The notes under the pieces are model-generated. The model saw nothing but the letters and a program-made list of their open reading frames with translations. It had not been told where the DNA came from and did no database searches. From Euphorbia lathyris (taxonomy: Eukaryota > Streptophyta > Magnoliopsida > Malpighiales > Euphorbiaceae): a stretch of 64,000 nt of DNA. Each line of letters begins with the position of its first letter. Position 1 is the first letter of the stretch. Shown here piece by piece: positions 40,773 to 53,340 of the stretch. The stretch lies in assembly GCF_963576675.1 (NCBI RefSeq), contig NC_088911.1, positions 59,977,756-60,041,755 of the forward strand. The letters run 5' to 3'. A program made the translations under genes and the position numbers.

Positions 40773-43692
40773 ATGGGTGTTGTTGAACTCAAGCCCAGCA
40801 TATCAGGGAAGAGATCTTTTCGTCCAACTTCTAGTATAAGGCATGCCACTGAATGGTAAATCTTCTTCTTTTTCTCTATTTCATCTGCATTCTTTCTTTA
40901 CTGAATTTCATATGTAATGCTTCAACTTCCATGAATAGGAATAACTTTATTTTATGCCATAAATATCTCAAGATAGTCAAATTAATACTACAAAACACAT
41001 GTTTTTTTTTTTTTAATTTCATTCAACTTTATGCCAAAGTGAAAAAAACAGGGAATTTGTCAAATTAGATGGGAACACTTGAATTACAGTTTTGGCTGAA
41101 TTAAGTAGAGTAGACTGATTTGTCTTTTATATATGAAGAATTTGCTTAAAAACTCCCAGCATCTAGACTAGACTATGTAGGTCCAAGAATACTGAAATCA
41201 CAGCCACACTATAATAAAAGAAGGAAAGAACACAGTGCCTTGCAATGTTTGTGCTTGACTTGAGAGACAGTGGCATGAGGCCTATCAAATGCAGTCTTAT
41301 CCACATATGAACTACTATAAATGTGCTGCCTGCCTCTCAATAATTTCACTGATATATATGTACAAAAACACATCTAACTCTTGATTTGATTTTGATGATG
41401 ACATAAACATAATCTCATCTGCAGAATTAAGTAACAGCTGGGAAATATAACAATATTTTGCAGTAGCCACTCATTCTCTAATTATTGATTTCTGATGTTT
41501 CCCATATGGGCCATCTGTGTCTGTTTTAAAATTGTCCATAAATATTATGGTTCATATACTAGTACACAAACAAGAACCTAGACATTTAATCTCTTTTAAG
41601 TGAACTTACTTGTGTTCCAAAATCAGGTCACCCTCCTAAATTATTGGCACTAACCAACATGTATGCATTACTTATTTTTCTTTGGAATTTTCCTGTCTCT
41701 CTTTTGCTTTTGCACTTGTACTTGAATCATTCCACTATCTTGCAGGCCCATTTCTGACGTTTCTAGTGATCTTACAGTAGAAATTGGAGCCTTAACCTTT
41801 GCACTGCACAAGGTAACCTATCTGCTTCATGTGTACGTGCGTGCATAAAGGATCATATCTAAATTACTGATCTACACCATGTTGTTTTACAGTTCCCTCT
41901 TGTTTCTCGGAGTGGACGAGTTCGAAAGTTGCTGTTGGAAGCAAAAGATAGTAAAGTTTCGCGCATAAATATAGCGTGTGTTCCAGGTGGAGCAGAGGCT
42001 TTTGAGCTTGCTGCAAAGTTCTGCTACGGTGTAAATGTTGAGATTACAATATCAAATGTTGCTATTCTACTGTGTGCATCCCATTACCTTGAAATGACCG
42101 AAGATTTTGCAGAGAAGAACTTGCAGGCTCGAGCCGAATCTCATCTAAGGGAAATGGTTCTTCCCAACATATCAAGTTCCATATCGGTTCTTCACCGCTG
42201 TGAAACCCTCTTGCCCATAGCTGAAGAGATCAATCTGGTTGGCAGGCTCATCAATGCTATTGCAAACAATGCTTGCAAAGAGCAGCTTACTTCAGGGTTG
42301 CTAAAACTGGATCACAATTTTCCTTCAAAACAGACAAACATGGAACCCGAAACGCCATCAGACTGGTGGGGTAAGTCCCTTGCAGTCCTGAATCTTGATC
42401 TGTTCCAAAGAGTTTTATCCGCGGTGAAGTCAAAGGGTCTAAAACAGGATATGATCAGCAAGATTTTGATAAATTATGCCCATAATTCTCTTCAAGGTCT
42501 CATTGTAAGAGACCCTCATTTGGTTAAAGGAAGTGTCCTTGATTTGGAGTTGCAGAAGAAACAAAGGGTAATTGTTGAAGCAATAGTTAGCTTACTACCA
42601 ACTCAATCTAGAAAGAGTCCAGTTCCTATGGCTTTTCTTTCTAGTCTGTTGAAAACGGCAATTGCAGCATCAGCAGCTACTCATTGCAGATCTGATTTGG
42701 AGAGACGAATCGGCCTTCAACTGGATCAAGCAATTCTAGAAGATATCTTAATTCCAGCAAACTCACATGGAAACAGCCATACCACGTTGTATGATACAGA
42801 CTCAATCTTGAGGATCTTCTCTATGTTTCTCAACATAGACGACGATGACGAAGACCAAGACCTAGACAATCATTTCAGGGATGAAAGTGAAATGGTATAT
42901 GATTTCGACAGCCCTGGATCTCCTAAGCAGAGCTCCATTCTTAAGGTTTCAAAATTGCTAGACAACTTTCTAGCAGAAGTTGCACTTGATTCTAATTTGA
43001 TGCCAACAAAATTCATAGCACTAGCAGAACTACTTCCGGACCATGCTCGGATACTGAGTGATGGATTATACAGGGCTGTGGATATCTTCCTCAAAGTTAG
43101 TATCTTTATTAATTGTATATCATCTATCCTATCTGCCTATTAATTTAACAGAAATTGACAGGTTCATCCAAACATAAAAGATTCAGAAAGGTACAGACTT
43201 TGCAAGACAATAGACAGCCAAAAACTATCTCAGGAAGCGTGCAGCCACGCAGCCCAAAATGAAAGATTACCAGTCCAGATGGCAGTGCAGGTGCTGTACT
43301 TCGAGCAAATAAGGCTGAGAAATGCGATGAACGGAGGAGGACACAACCAGTTTTTCTTGGGACAATTCCCACAACGATCTGGCAGTGGAGCAGGAAGTGG
43401 AGCAATATCTCCCAGAGATAATTATGCATCGGTGAGAAGAGAGAACAGAGAACTCAAACTAGAAGTAGCAAGAATGAGAATGAGACTAACTGATCTAGAA
43501 AAAGATCATGTGTCAATGAAACAAGAACTTGTAAGATCTCATCCAGCAAATAAGCTATTTAAATCCTTCACAAAAAAATTAAGCAAGCTTAATTCCTTAT
43601 TCAGAATCAATGGTTTAAAGCCAATAGGGGGAAAACCTCATTCAGAAACCAGATTCTTGTTTCAGAAAAGAAGGCGTCACTCTGTTTCCTGA
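40773..43692 (+). CDS. NPH3-family BTB/POZ protein, At1g03010-like, four exons, 627 aa
   Basis: Inferred exons are 40773-40855, 41746-41812, 41893-43095 and 43162-43692. All introns are GT-AG (890, 80 and 66 bp), and the phases join without a gap to a 627-residue protein. The start MGVVELKPSISGKRSF and the SIRHATEWPISDVSSDLTVE block mark the N-terminus of this subgroup. The BTB domain spans about residues 28-105 (FELAAKFCYGVNVEI). The NPH3 domain spans about 204-505 (DWWGKSLAVLNLD, ALAELLPDHARILSDGLYRA, ACSHAAQNERLPVQMAVQVL). A coiled coil lies at about 540-566 (VRRENRELKLEVARMRMRL). The C-terminus is basic (KRRRHSVS). From memory the whole protein closely follows Arabidopsis At1g03010. NPH3 proteins act as substrate adaptors of CUL3 ubiquitin ligases at the plasma membrane. 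This gene appears intact. Confidence 0.93.
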
Positions 43693-44139
43693 CTCTCTAT
43701 ATTTCTGTATACTTAACCAAGCATAACTATAGTTTTACTGTGATTTTGTCTAATTCATGCTTCCTTCTTTTTCGATTCTTCTTTCTTTCAGTTTTCTTTT
43801 CCTATTCCATGGAACACTGTAAATTCCATTTTGTAACAGAATCAAAACATCATTATTTTGCTCATTTTTCACTTGTTTTAGTAAAGATATAAAATACTTC
43901 AAGCTTACTAGTTTGTTTTAACAAATTATTTCAGCATCAATATGATTTTGTACCAAAAGAATGGAGGAATACTTCAGAATAGGATTTAGGTCATCATCTT
44001 CAACTCAACTTGAGTTGTAAAATCAATATTCAATAGTTCAGATTTAATAATTCAATAATCAAATTGTAGAGTATAACAATTAAATCTCAATCATTCTTTT
44101 TGTAATTAAAGATTAAGATTATAGCATTACTTCTCATGT
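43693..44139. other. 3' flank of the NPH3-family gene
   Basis: No gene. It holds the presumed 3' UTR (T-rich, GTAAATTCCATTTTGTAAC near 43820) and A+T-rich intergenic sequence. Confidence 0.4.
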
Positions 44140-44221
44140 TCAAGAGGCCGCTCCTAAGACTCGAACCCGTGACCTCAGGTCACACGGCAACAACGTTTTA
44201 CCGTTGCGCCAAGGCTCGCCC
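44140..44221 (-). mobile_element. SINE, tRNA-derived head (Au-like), truncated
   Basis: The minus strand starts GGGCGAGCCTTGGCGCAACG and contains an A box (TGGCGCAACGG, 44211-44201) and a B box (GGTTCGAGTCT, 44167-44157). It ends near GCGGCCTCTTG. This is the tRNA-like head of plant Au-type SINEs. The body after the CTCTTG block is missing. It is not a functional tRNA: the arms do not close into a full cloverleaf. Confidence 0.82.
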
Positions 44222-44374
44222 TCACATATCATAATGACAATAATAATAATAAATTTTCTTTGGTTATATTTCAAAAATTAAAGATTCCTAAGGTTTAAGT
44301 GACTTTAGACCTATTACTAATAGGTTTAATAAGCTTGATCAAAAAAATAGGTTTAATAAGTTACTAAATTTAAT

Positions 44375-47300
44375 GGTAAGAGGGAGGTTCTACGAGTTGA
44401 AGGAGCGTAGGATATGATTTGTGATGATGATGGTCCGGGTAAGAAGGTTTGTGTCCAACCTTGTAATTTGGATACATTTTTAGCGGTGGAGGCTGTGGTG
44501 CAGCCCCACCGAGCATTATGAAAATATTTAGTTGGAACGTTCGAGGTTTGCGCAATCCTCGGACGGTTCGTGCATTGGCTCGTTTTTTAAAGAGTCATTG
44601 TCTTGATGTGGTGTTTCTAATGGAGACAGGGATGATTGGGAATATTGAGGGTTTACGTAGGAAGTTTTTGGGTTATCAATTTTTCAAGTTGATTCTGTGG
44701 GTCGTTCGGGGGGTTTAATTTTAATGTGGAAAGATGTTTTGTTGGTGCAGATTATGGGCTTCTGTAAGAATTGCATTCATTTTGGTATTGAGAATAAGGA
44801 AGGCCTTTTATGGTGGAGAGGTACTGGGATATATGGTTGGCCAGAGTCTAATAGTAAAGTTCGAACATGGAGTATGCTTAGGGATATCAGTTGTCATGAG
44901 AATTTGCCATGAGTCTGCTTTGGGGATTTTAATGAAATTATGTATTCCAGGGAAAAGGAGGATGGCTCTTTGGATAATTTTAGATCTATGGAGGCCTTTA
45001 GGAATTGTTTGAATGATTGTGATTTATTTGATTTAAGATCTTCAGGTGGTTGTTATACTTGGTCAAATGGTAGGAGGGGGGGGGTTCTCGAATAAGAGAG
45101 AGGTTGGATCGTGTCGTATGTCAGGTCAGTTGGGAGCTGTTATTTCCAAAAGCTATTGTTACTGTGTTAGCCCACGTTGCATCAGATCATTCTCCTATAT
45201 TATTAGATACTGATGGATCCAAAAGGATAAGGCAATGCCCGTTTTGTTTTGAAAAAAATATGGATTCAAGATCCAAGTTGTCGTGATGTCATCTAGTCTG
45301 TGTGGTCTTCTGAATCAGGGGCCGATTTCAATGTCTGTGAGAAGTTGAAGCAATGCGGAATTTCTCTCAAACATTGGAATAAGTTGAGTTTTGGGCACAT
45401 TGGTTCTAAATTGAAAAGGTTGACAAAAGAGTTGTAGGAGATTGACCATGGTTTTATGACTACTGATAAGGATGAAGTTAGAGCTGGTATTGAGAAGGAG
45501 ATTATCAAGTTACAAGAAGATGAAGAGGTTATGTGGAAACAACGTTCACGAGTTTCTTGGCTGCGGGAGGGTGATAGAAATACAAAATTCTTTCACTCTA
45601 AGGCGAACGTCAGGAGACGGGTGAGCTGCATTACAAGACTTTGTGATAGTGATGGTATTTGGCATGATAATGAGGACGAGATTGAGCATATTATTGTTTC
45701 ATATTTTTCAGAATTATTCTCCTCGATGAATCCGTCTACAAGTCCAATTGTTTTGAATGCAGTTGATAGACAACTTTCCAGTGACGAAGTTAGATCATTG
45801 CAGGATCCTTTTATGGCAGAGGAGGTTTTATTGGCCTTGAAACAAACTGATGGGTCGAAGACTCCTGGTCCTCATGGTATGTATGGTCTATTTTTCAAAC
45901 CTTTTTGGGATGTTGTGGGTAATCAGGTTATTGCTCTAGCCTTAAATGTGCTTAATGGTGGTTCGTTTCCTTCCTCTTTAAATCATACTTTTGTTACTCC
46001 CATTCTGAAAGTAAAAAATCCTAGTACGTTAAAAGATATTCGCCCTATTAGCTTTTGCAATGTTGTTTATAAGTTTATCTCAAAAACTTTGGCAAATCGG
46101 CTAAAAGTTTGCTTGCCTTCTATTATTCATCCTTCTCAGAGTGCTTTTGTCCCGAATCGTTTAATTACGGACAATGCCTTAATTGCCTTTGAATTATTCC
46201 ATTCAATGAAGCATAGAATTAGTAGTAAGAAGGGTGTCTGTGCTATGAAGCTGGATATGAGTAAGGCATATGATAGGGTCGAGTGGTGTTTTGTGAAAGA
46301 TATGATGACTGTTATGGGCTTTCCGGGTTGTTGGGTTGATATGATTCAAAGCTGTATTTCTTCAGTTTCCTTTTCTTTCCTTATAAATGGGGTGCCAAAA
46401 GGCTTTGTTAAGCCAAGCAGAGGTCTTCGGCAGGGGGATCCTCTATCACCTTATTTGTTTTTAATCTGTGCGGAAGGGCTTTCAGCATTGATTAGGAAAT
46501 ATGAGTCTAATAGAGCTTTGCGAGGTATCCGGGTTAGCAATTTTGGTCCTTCTATATTTCACATCTTTTCTTTGCTGATGACTCGATTATCTTTTTTCGA
46601 GCCACGTCTGTTGAATGTTCTGTGGTTAAAGAGTTGTTGAGTGTGTATGAAACAGCTTCAGGGCAAAGAATTAACTATGAAAAAATTGATATTTCCTTTA
46701 GTAAAGGGGTAAGTGGTGATAATCGAGCTAGGTGTGCTGATTTGTTAGAGGTGCGGGAGGTACAATGATTTGAGAAATATCTGGGTTTACCTTCATTATT
46801 GGGCGTTCTAAAAAGGAAGTTTTCTGTTTCTTAAAAGACAGGTTGATGAAAAAAACTGAGGGTTGGCAAAAGAAGTGTTTATCTCGTGGAGGTAAGGAAA
46901 TATTGATCAAAGCAGTGGCACAGGCGGTTCCCCAATATATAATGAGTTGTTTTTTGCTTCCAAAATCTTTCTATGACAGCAAGTGATGGCTAGATTTTGG
47001 TGGAGTTGTGAGTCGGGTAAAAAACGAGTTCATTGGATTAGTTGGGAAAGATTGTGTGTACCAAAGGATGATGGAGGTTTGGGTTTTAGGAATCTTTATG
47101 CTTTTAATCTTGCTATGCTTGTAGAGCAAATTTTGAGAATGATTGAATTTCCCGAATCTCTATGTTCCCAAGTTTTTAAACATAAGTATTTTCCAAGGGT
47201 GGGTGCTTTGGAGGCTGGTGTGGGGTTCTGTGCTAGTTATGTTTGGCAGAGCCTTATAAAGGCTCAACATGTTATCATTGATGGTAGTCGTTGGAGGATT

Positions 47301-48900
47301 GGGGAGGGAAGATTGGTTAATTTATTTGATTCATGTTGGATTCCTGATGTCCCTTGTAATCGTCCTCTTTATCTGTTGAATCCTACTCCAACACGTAGTG
47401 TTGCATGTTTGATTGATTTTGATGAGTTCTGTTGGAAAAGAGAATTGATTTATTTCTGTTTTTCAACTGATGTTGCTGATGCTATTTTGAAAATTCCATT
47501 AAGTAGAAGAAACCTTTCTGATACTTTATTTTGGCCATTTTCCAAAAAGGGGAATTATCGTGTGAAATCAGGTTATAAGGTTGCCGTTGGAGCTTTATAG
47601 GTAAATTCATCTTTAGCTTCATCATCTGCAGGGGTAAATTCGTTTTGGAATTTTCTATGGAAGGTCAAAGCACCATCAAAATTTATTCACACTGTTTGGA
47701 GTGCGGTTAGGAATATCTTGCATTGTTTTGATAATCTCTTGCAAAAAGAAATTAGTGTGGTTGGATATTGTTATTTTTGTGGGTTTCATGCTAAAACGCT
47801 TATCTATATTTTTAAAGAATGTCCTGGCACTCGATTATATTGGAAGCAGGTGAATTTGTTATACCCTATGTATAAGATTGAAGGTATGAACTGTTTGGAT
47901 TGGTTTGCAACTGTTATTAAAAAAAATTACCATCAAAGGAGTTTTCTATGTTTTCTAGAATTATTCATTTTATTTGGTTTGAGAGAAATCAGATAATTCA
48001 TGATAAACCACGTTTTAGGGAGATTAAAGTGATGGAAATTATAAGGGAATTGGTTAGTGGTTGTTTACCTATGGAGGGAGTTAATGAGGAATTTGGCACT
48101 AGATTAGGGCTGATTTGAGAAATTCAATTGATGATGTGTTTGATGGGGGAGGAGTTGCTTGTTCGAATAATAATGATGTAAATGTGGTGGGAGCTGCTGA
48201 TTTATTTGGAAGGAATAGAGCTGTACAAGCAAATTTTATTTTTTTTTACAGGTGTGCAGCGTGGAAGTAGGAGGCAGAAAGTAGTAGCTTGCATGAGTGA
48301 GGCCGTGAGTAATTGTTCGGGATGAAATTTTATTCAGGACGGTTCAGCAAGTGGATAATCCAATTCAAGTTCGTTGGCAGCCTCGGATTTTTAGAACATT
48401 TAAGCTCAATTTCCTTTTTGATAAGATCATCACAAGCTTCTTTCGGTATGGTGGTTCATGATTGCAATATTTGGTTTCAATTTCAGGTGGAGGGCCTATT
48501 GGCCTCACTATGTCTGCTTTGCATGCTGAATTATTAGCCATTCTTTTCTCTCTGCGTGTAGTTAAGGATTGTGGATTACAAAGAATTATGGTTGCTTGTG
48601 ATTCAATTTCAGCAATTTCATTACTAAAAGGAAATTAAAACATGTCCAGTTGGCTTGGTGTAATCCTTGAGGATATTTTTAAGGTGGCACGTGGTTTTGC
48701 TTCAGTTGAGTTTGTTTTTGAGAGACGCCAAGCGAATGTTGTTGCACATAAGTTGGCAGCTTGGGCACAATCTCTGTCTCATATGGAAATTTTCATTGAA
48801 GATTTTCCAGTTTGTATTTCTTCTTGTATTCAAGATGATGTTTCTTTCCTTATTTAATTATACAAGTTTGCTTATAAGAAAAGAAGTTACTAAACAAGAT
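44375..48900 (+). pseudogene. L1-type LINE, ORF2 degenerate (endonuclease, RT, zinc finger, RNase H)
   Basis: ORF2 starts at 44518 with MKIFSWNVRGLRNPRTVRAL, the start of an APE-type endonuclease. Endonuclease pieces continue in shifting frames to about 45230 (CGDFNEIMYSREKEDG; SDHSPILLD). Reverse transcriptase is at 45456-46640 (KTPGPHGMYGLFFKPFW, NRLITDNALIAFELFHSM, MKLDMSKAYDRVEWCF, GLRQGDPLSPYLFL). A frame change near 46560 falls just before the FADD box. The maturase-like end and zf-RVT-like domain follow (46860-47990). A worn RNase H follows at about 48510-48860 (LHAELLAILFSLRVV, VFERRQANVVAHKLA). ORF1 is missing, so the copy is 5'-truncated, as is usual for LINEs. At least six frameshifts or stops. 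Confidence 0.88.
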
Positions 48901-48969
48901 AATCAATACTAATTGGTCAGTTTTGGTCTCACAAAGGAAAGTAGGAGATAATTTCATTTTGGCCCATGA

Positions 48970-49175
48970 ATTGATAGGGAATGCTACACGAAAGGAATGG
49001 TCCTAATTATGCTTTAAAGGTTGATCTTAGGAAAGCATATGATTCAATCCAATGAGATTTTGGTGAAGTGTTATTGATTGGATTTCATTTTCCTTTTACT
49101 CTTTCTTTGGGTTATGACTTGTATTAGAAGTGTCTCTTTCTTTATAATGGTTAATGACAGTTTGTTGGATTTGTT
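48970..49175 (+). pseudogene. Fragment of a second LINE reverse transcriptase
   Basis: The plus strand encodes LKVDLRKAYDSIQ, then a stop (TGA) and DFGEVLLIGFHFPFTL, the RT segment around the first catalytic Asp. It differs from the same segment of the LINE upstream (LDMSKAYDRVEW), so it comes from another family. Short and broken. Confidence 0.65.
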
Positions 49176-50339
49176 TATTAGTGAAGTCGAGAAGTGTATG
49201 AATACACCTACATGATGTAATAAAAAATATTGTCCATTCGATCTTATCAGTTTACTTAGAGATTATGAAAGGTTCGAGCACTATATGTGGGTGCCGATAT
49301 CGTACCTCATGCTAGACTTGATTTCTAATAGCAATGATCACTTTGGGGTTACTATTAGGTTCTCGGTCTTTGGATATGAGAATTTGGGTTGTCATAATAA
49401 CTTACTAGAGTCCATTTATCAGTCGTGAGATGAAAGCATCTTTCGGATCCACTACCAAGATTAGATAGACCTAGAGGATAGCACACCTATAAAGTCTGGT
49501 TGGAATGCACATCCGGGATTGCTTGGAATGCATATCATAGTTATACACATTCAAGCATAAATATATGAGTGATGAATCGGGTTTGGGTAAACTGGAGTTT
49601 AATTAAATTAACATCTAATTCAGTCCAAATCCAATAAATTTATACATATATGAGAATTATTTGATAGAAGATTATTTTTTAATCGATTGAAATATAAATT
49701 AAATAATAAATATTTACGATATTGGATATTTTAAATCAAGAAAATTAGATAATAATATTTAAAATATTAGATATTATACAATTAAATGTCGATTAAGGAT
49801 AAAATTTAATTTAATCTAATAAGGCAACATAATTATATGTATATGTATAATTATGAGATTGGATATTATATTATAATATAATTTATTAATTGTTATTAGT
49901 TATTATCTATTTTAATTCATGAAAAGGATGATAACTTAATTAAAATTAATAAAAAAGAAAGAATTATATCTGATTCCTATTCTCATTAGAGTTGGAAAAA
50001 TCCAAAAGACTCATTCCGATCCCATGGTGTGTGCCTTCCTCTTGGCCAAAATATGTTAAATTTTATTTTAATTAATTAGAAAAGTAATTGAATTAACTTC
50101 TAATTGGTTAAAATAAATAAAAGGAATTAAATTTAATTCTAACCTATATATAAACAGAAAATAATGATATTATTTTCCTTACCCTAATCATTAATTCATT
50201 TGTTCATTCACTGTATATTTTCTTTAGGAAAAAGTTTGGAACCATAGCCACCATCTTCATAGAAGATCACGCGTGGATCGATTATAAGGAATAATTGAAG
50301 GTGCTACCACACTAGCATACCGTATCAAGAGATTTTTGG
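49176..50339. other. No gene seen
   Basis: A+T-rich sequence with no coding frame that I recognise. The part 50100-50340 (TATATAAACAGAAA, then TCTTCATAGAAGATCACGCG) has the look of an old LTR, but I could not find both ends. Confidence 0.35.
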
Positions 50340-51868
50340 CGTGTGTGAAGATAGAGGGAGATCGCTTAACAGCTCCCCATCTCCTTTACAGACTCCATCA
50401 AAGATGTTCTTTGGAAGCATGTTTTGTTAAAATAAATTTTATTATGCACCATTTTAACAATATAATAAAACCCAACACCATTAACAGCAAATCAACTAAT
50501 TCAATGTCTACCACCGCCTCGCGAAATCCCCGATACAACCACTTAGGGTGTGGGGGCACCACCTCTCTTGTTCGAGATAAACATAAGATCATTACAATCC
50601 CCCATAACACGTCATGGAGAGAGGACCTCCTTTTAACTCCGTAACAAATCCCAAGATAAATGTTTATTACTTATATCGTGTTGACTATAGTAACCCACAC
50701 ATCTCCATAAAATATTCGAACCATCCAAAATAATCTAGTTAATATAGGAACATGAGTAAGACAAAACATAAATTTCAACTTTATTATTCCAGAGAAAAGC
50801 CAAACCACTATTATGGCCCTTTATATCATCCACAAAATAATTTTGAAAAGTAAAAGTATATTTTAGAGACTAATAACATTTACATTAACTAAAGTTTCCA
50901 TTAAGAAAATAAAAGAAGGCTTGCGAGACTTAGAAATATTCTCCAAAGCCAAAACTGCCTGGGAATTTCCAAGACCCTGACAGTTCCAAGACACACATAT
51001 CATGGCTGCAAGTGGGGGCACCTCGAAGTTCAGTAATAGTCTTTGCTAGCTCCTTGTCAAAATAAGCTTCAGTCTCAAGGCGTTTCCTCTTTCTTTCCTC
51101 TAGGAGGGCCATTTCCTCATCTTTATTCAACTGGGCTTCAGTTAAGGCCACGTTTTGGTTCTCAATAGTTTCCTGAAGAACAACACTATTTTTTTAGGAT
51201 ACACACGAATATAGTTGAGTTACCCCCATGCACATGCACATTCCTATCACCTCCTATATTTTTGATATTAATAGATTTGGAGCAATCAGTATCAATAATT
51301 GAATCATAATCTCTTTTTCCGCCGCAATCCACGATAGCGTCAACTTCATCTTGCAGCCACAACTCTCTGGCTCCCACTACTTGTCTATAATCAGCTACCC
51401 TAACCCATTCCCCCCATTCCTGCTTTATCTCTCCCGCTCCGCAAACTGAATCTTTTGGGATATTAGGAATTGTTATGCCCTAGCAAACCACAAATGTAAC
51501 AAATAGGACTAGCTGATCGAATTTCATACTTGAACTGGACAAGAGACCAGGCAACATTCTGAATTTTAACTTCCACCTTTTCAATGAAACTCGAACATCC
51601 AAACTCACTCGAATGCACATATAATATTTCCAGCCTCTAGAATCGTTTTTCACGTCATAATCAAGGAATTCCCCATGAACTTCCCCAACTCTTGCCTTAC
51701 TCAAAGAGACATGTATATTATGGAAACATCATGTGCATATACCCACAGAATAATCCCAAACAAAGGCACATTCGAATGAACATCTTGAAGGAAAATAGGC
51801 AAACACAGGTACATCGGAAATATATATTTTTTTACCCATTTCCCTTAGCCCAAGATCTGTTAGACGTT
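50340..51868 (-). pseudogene. LINE 5' part: ORF1 end and ORF2 endonuclease start, degenerate
   Basis: On the minus strand, about 51850-51480 encodes an ORF1 segment of the DUF4283/zinc-knuckle type (GEFLDYDVKNDSRGWKYYMC, IRVSLDVRVSLKRWK). It continues through EIKQEWGEWVRVADYR to the end of ORF1 (51151-51000, LEERKRKRLETEAYFDKEL). ORF2 begins near 51003 with MICVSWNCQGLGNSQAVLAL; endonuclease blocks such as VMGDCNDLMFISNKRGG follow to about 50400 with stops. The reverse transcriptase is absent. A solo LTR begins at 51869, directly upstream of this fragment. Confidence 0.72.
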
Positions 51869-52951
51869 TGATGCTCGTAAAGTATATAGCATTTAATAGG
51901 ACAAGTGTATCCTATCGCAACAAGTAATATTGTGCTAAGCACGAGATCGAACCACAAAGACTATTTGTTATAACTAGCAAATCTACCTAGAATGATCTAA
52001 TTGTTTAGAGGGTTGAATGATATGTTGGGTTTTTGATAACTAATTAATTAAATTGAAAGCAATAAAGATAACAAAATAAAGTGAACAATTGACAGGGTAG
52101 AAGGTGAATTCACGGATGGCACAATATAGGTTGAGGATTCCTTTGATTAAATCCTAGGTATGGGTTTAGGGAGTTCAGATTTGTGTTTTACCAATGATTG
52201 AAGGTAATTGTCCTAAGTGAAAGACAAATTTGTACGGGATTTGTCTAACCTATTCACATGCATTCGGGTGACGGCTTGATTAGGCATATACCCTAGGTCA
52301 TGCAAAGCATTAGGTTTATTGACAACTAAGGCTAAAGCCGTAGCCCAGCCACAAAGCCTCATTCCTAGTGGTCTCTAGCGAAGTCAGGTTTACACAAGTT
52401 CGGTATAGACGATTCCGTGGTCAGGTTCTCATCTATCTATAATCCTATTTAATATCAGGGTCACATGCATTAAGCATATTATATACATAAACAGGCTAGT
52501 TGATCATTATCAATGTTCATTCTAGCATAAATCATGTTCCTAACAATATCTAAGCATTAAGCATGCATAAACTGATCAATCAAAGGTCCTAAATCCCTAA
52601 TCATACCTATTCATACAATCAATTTCATCCTCATCCCAAATTGGATGGAGATTAATTCATAGACAAATTAATCATAGCAATAGGCATATATGAATAATGG
52701 AAAAAGCTTCAATTAAATATAAAAGGAAAAGATAAGAGGGAGAGATAGAAATCCAAAACCCGCTTTGCCGATTCCAATTACAGAAATAGAAGATGAAGAA
52801 CTTCTCCCATCAATTGTTCTTGAAAGAAATAACAAAATAGAAAAGAAATCTAATCTAGAAACAGGAAAATAAAACTAAACTAAAAGCTAAAATAATTAAT
52901 TGTCTACATTGTGGAAAAGGAAGCGAGAAGAATTGCCTAGGATTAGCTCCC

Positions 52952-52959
52952 TATTTATA
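52952..52959 (-). promoter_or_regulatory. TATA box of the solo Athila-like LTR
   Basis: The minus strand reads CTCTATAAATAGGGAGC. It lies about 130 bp downstream, in LTR orientation, of the 13-bp dyad array. Confidence 0.55.
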
Positions 52960-53086
52960 GAGTTAGGGAGAAAACCCTGATGTCACATGGGCTAAATGGG
53001 CATTTACATAATGTTTTAATGGGCTTCAGGGCCCAAATCCGTGAATTTTAGCAAGGGGAAGGCGCTGGTGCGCCTTGCCCCACCTC

Positions 53087-53160
53087 GTCTCGTCGAGACA
53101 AGGAGTGTCTCGACGAGACGAGGGCCTGTCTCGACGAGACAGGTATTGTCTCACCGAGAT
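53087..53160 (-). repeat. Four 13-bp dyads (GTCTCGACGAGAC) with 20-21-bp phasing
   Basis: Copies at 53087 (GTCTCGTCGAGAC), 53107 and 53128 (GTCTCGACGAGAC) and 53148 (GTCTCACCGAGAT) start 20, 21 and 20 bp apart. Each is an inverted repeat GTCTCG/CGAGAC around one central base. The array lies upstream of the TATA box in U3. Confidence 0.9.
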
Positions 53161-53218
53161 AGGTCCAAAAAGGGGCGATTTTGCTTCGGCTTTTATCTGT
53201 TTAGGTCCATGGACTTCC

Positions 53219-53340
53219 GAAAAGTGCTCTAATGGTCCCTGATGAATCCCAAAAGTGCTCTGACGGTCCCTGAATAATCCGGAAATGCTCCAATAGGCTT
53301 GGGTCTGGTTCGAAAATGCACGAAAGGTCCCTGAAAATCC
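53219..53340. repeat. Short direct repeats of AAAGTGCTCTxAxGGTCCCTGA type
   Basis: AAAAGTGCTCTAATGGTCCC, AAAAGTGCTCTGACGGTCCC, GGAAATGCTCCAATAGGC and AAAATGCACGAAAGGTCCC recur at about 37-bp steps in the U3 part of the solo LTR, farther from the TATA box than the dyad array. Confidence 0.7.

Noticed and set aside
43145..43429. Minus-strand 94-codon frame opposite exon 4 of the NPH3 gene
   Set aside because: The sense strand encodes the conserved NPH3 C-terminal part with correct splice sites.
44140..44221. Minus-strand tRNA gene
   Set aside because: A and B boxes are present, but the acceptor and anticodon arms do not form; it continues as an Au-like SINE head.
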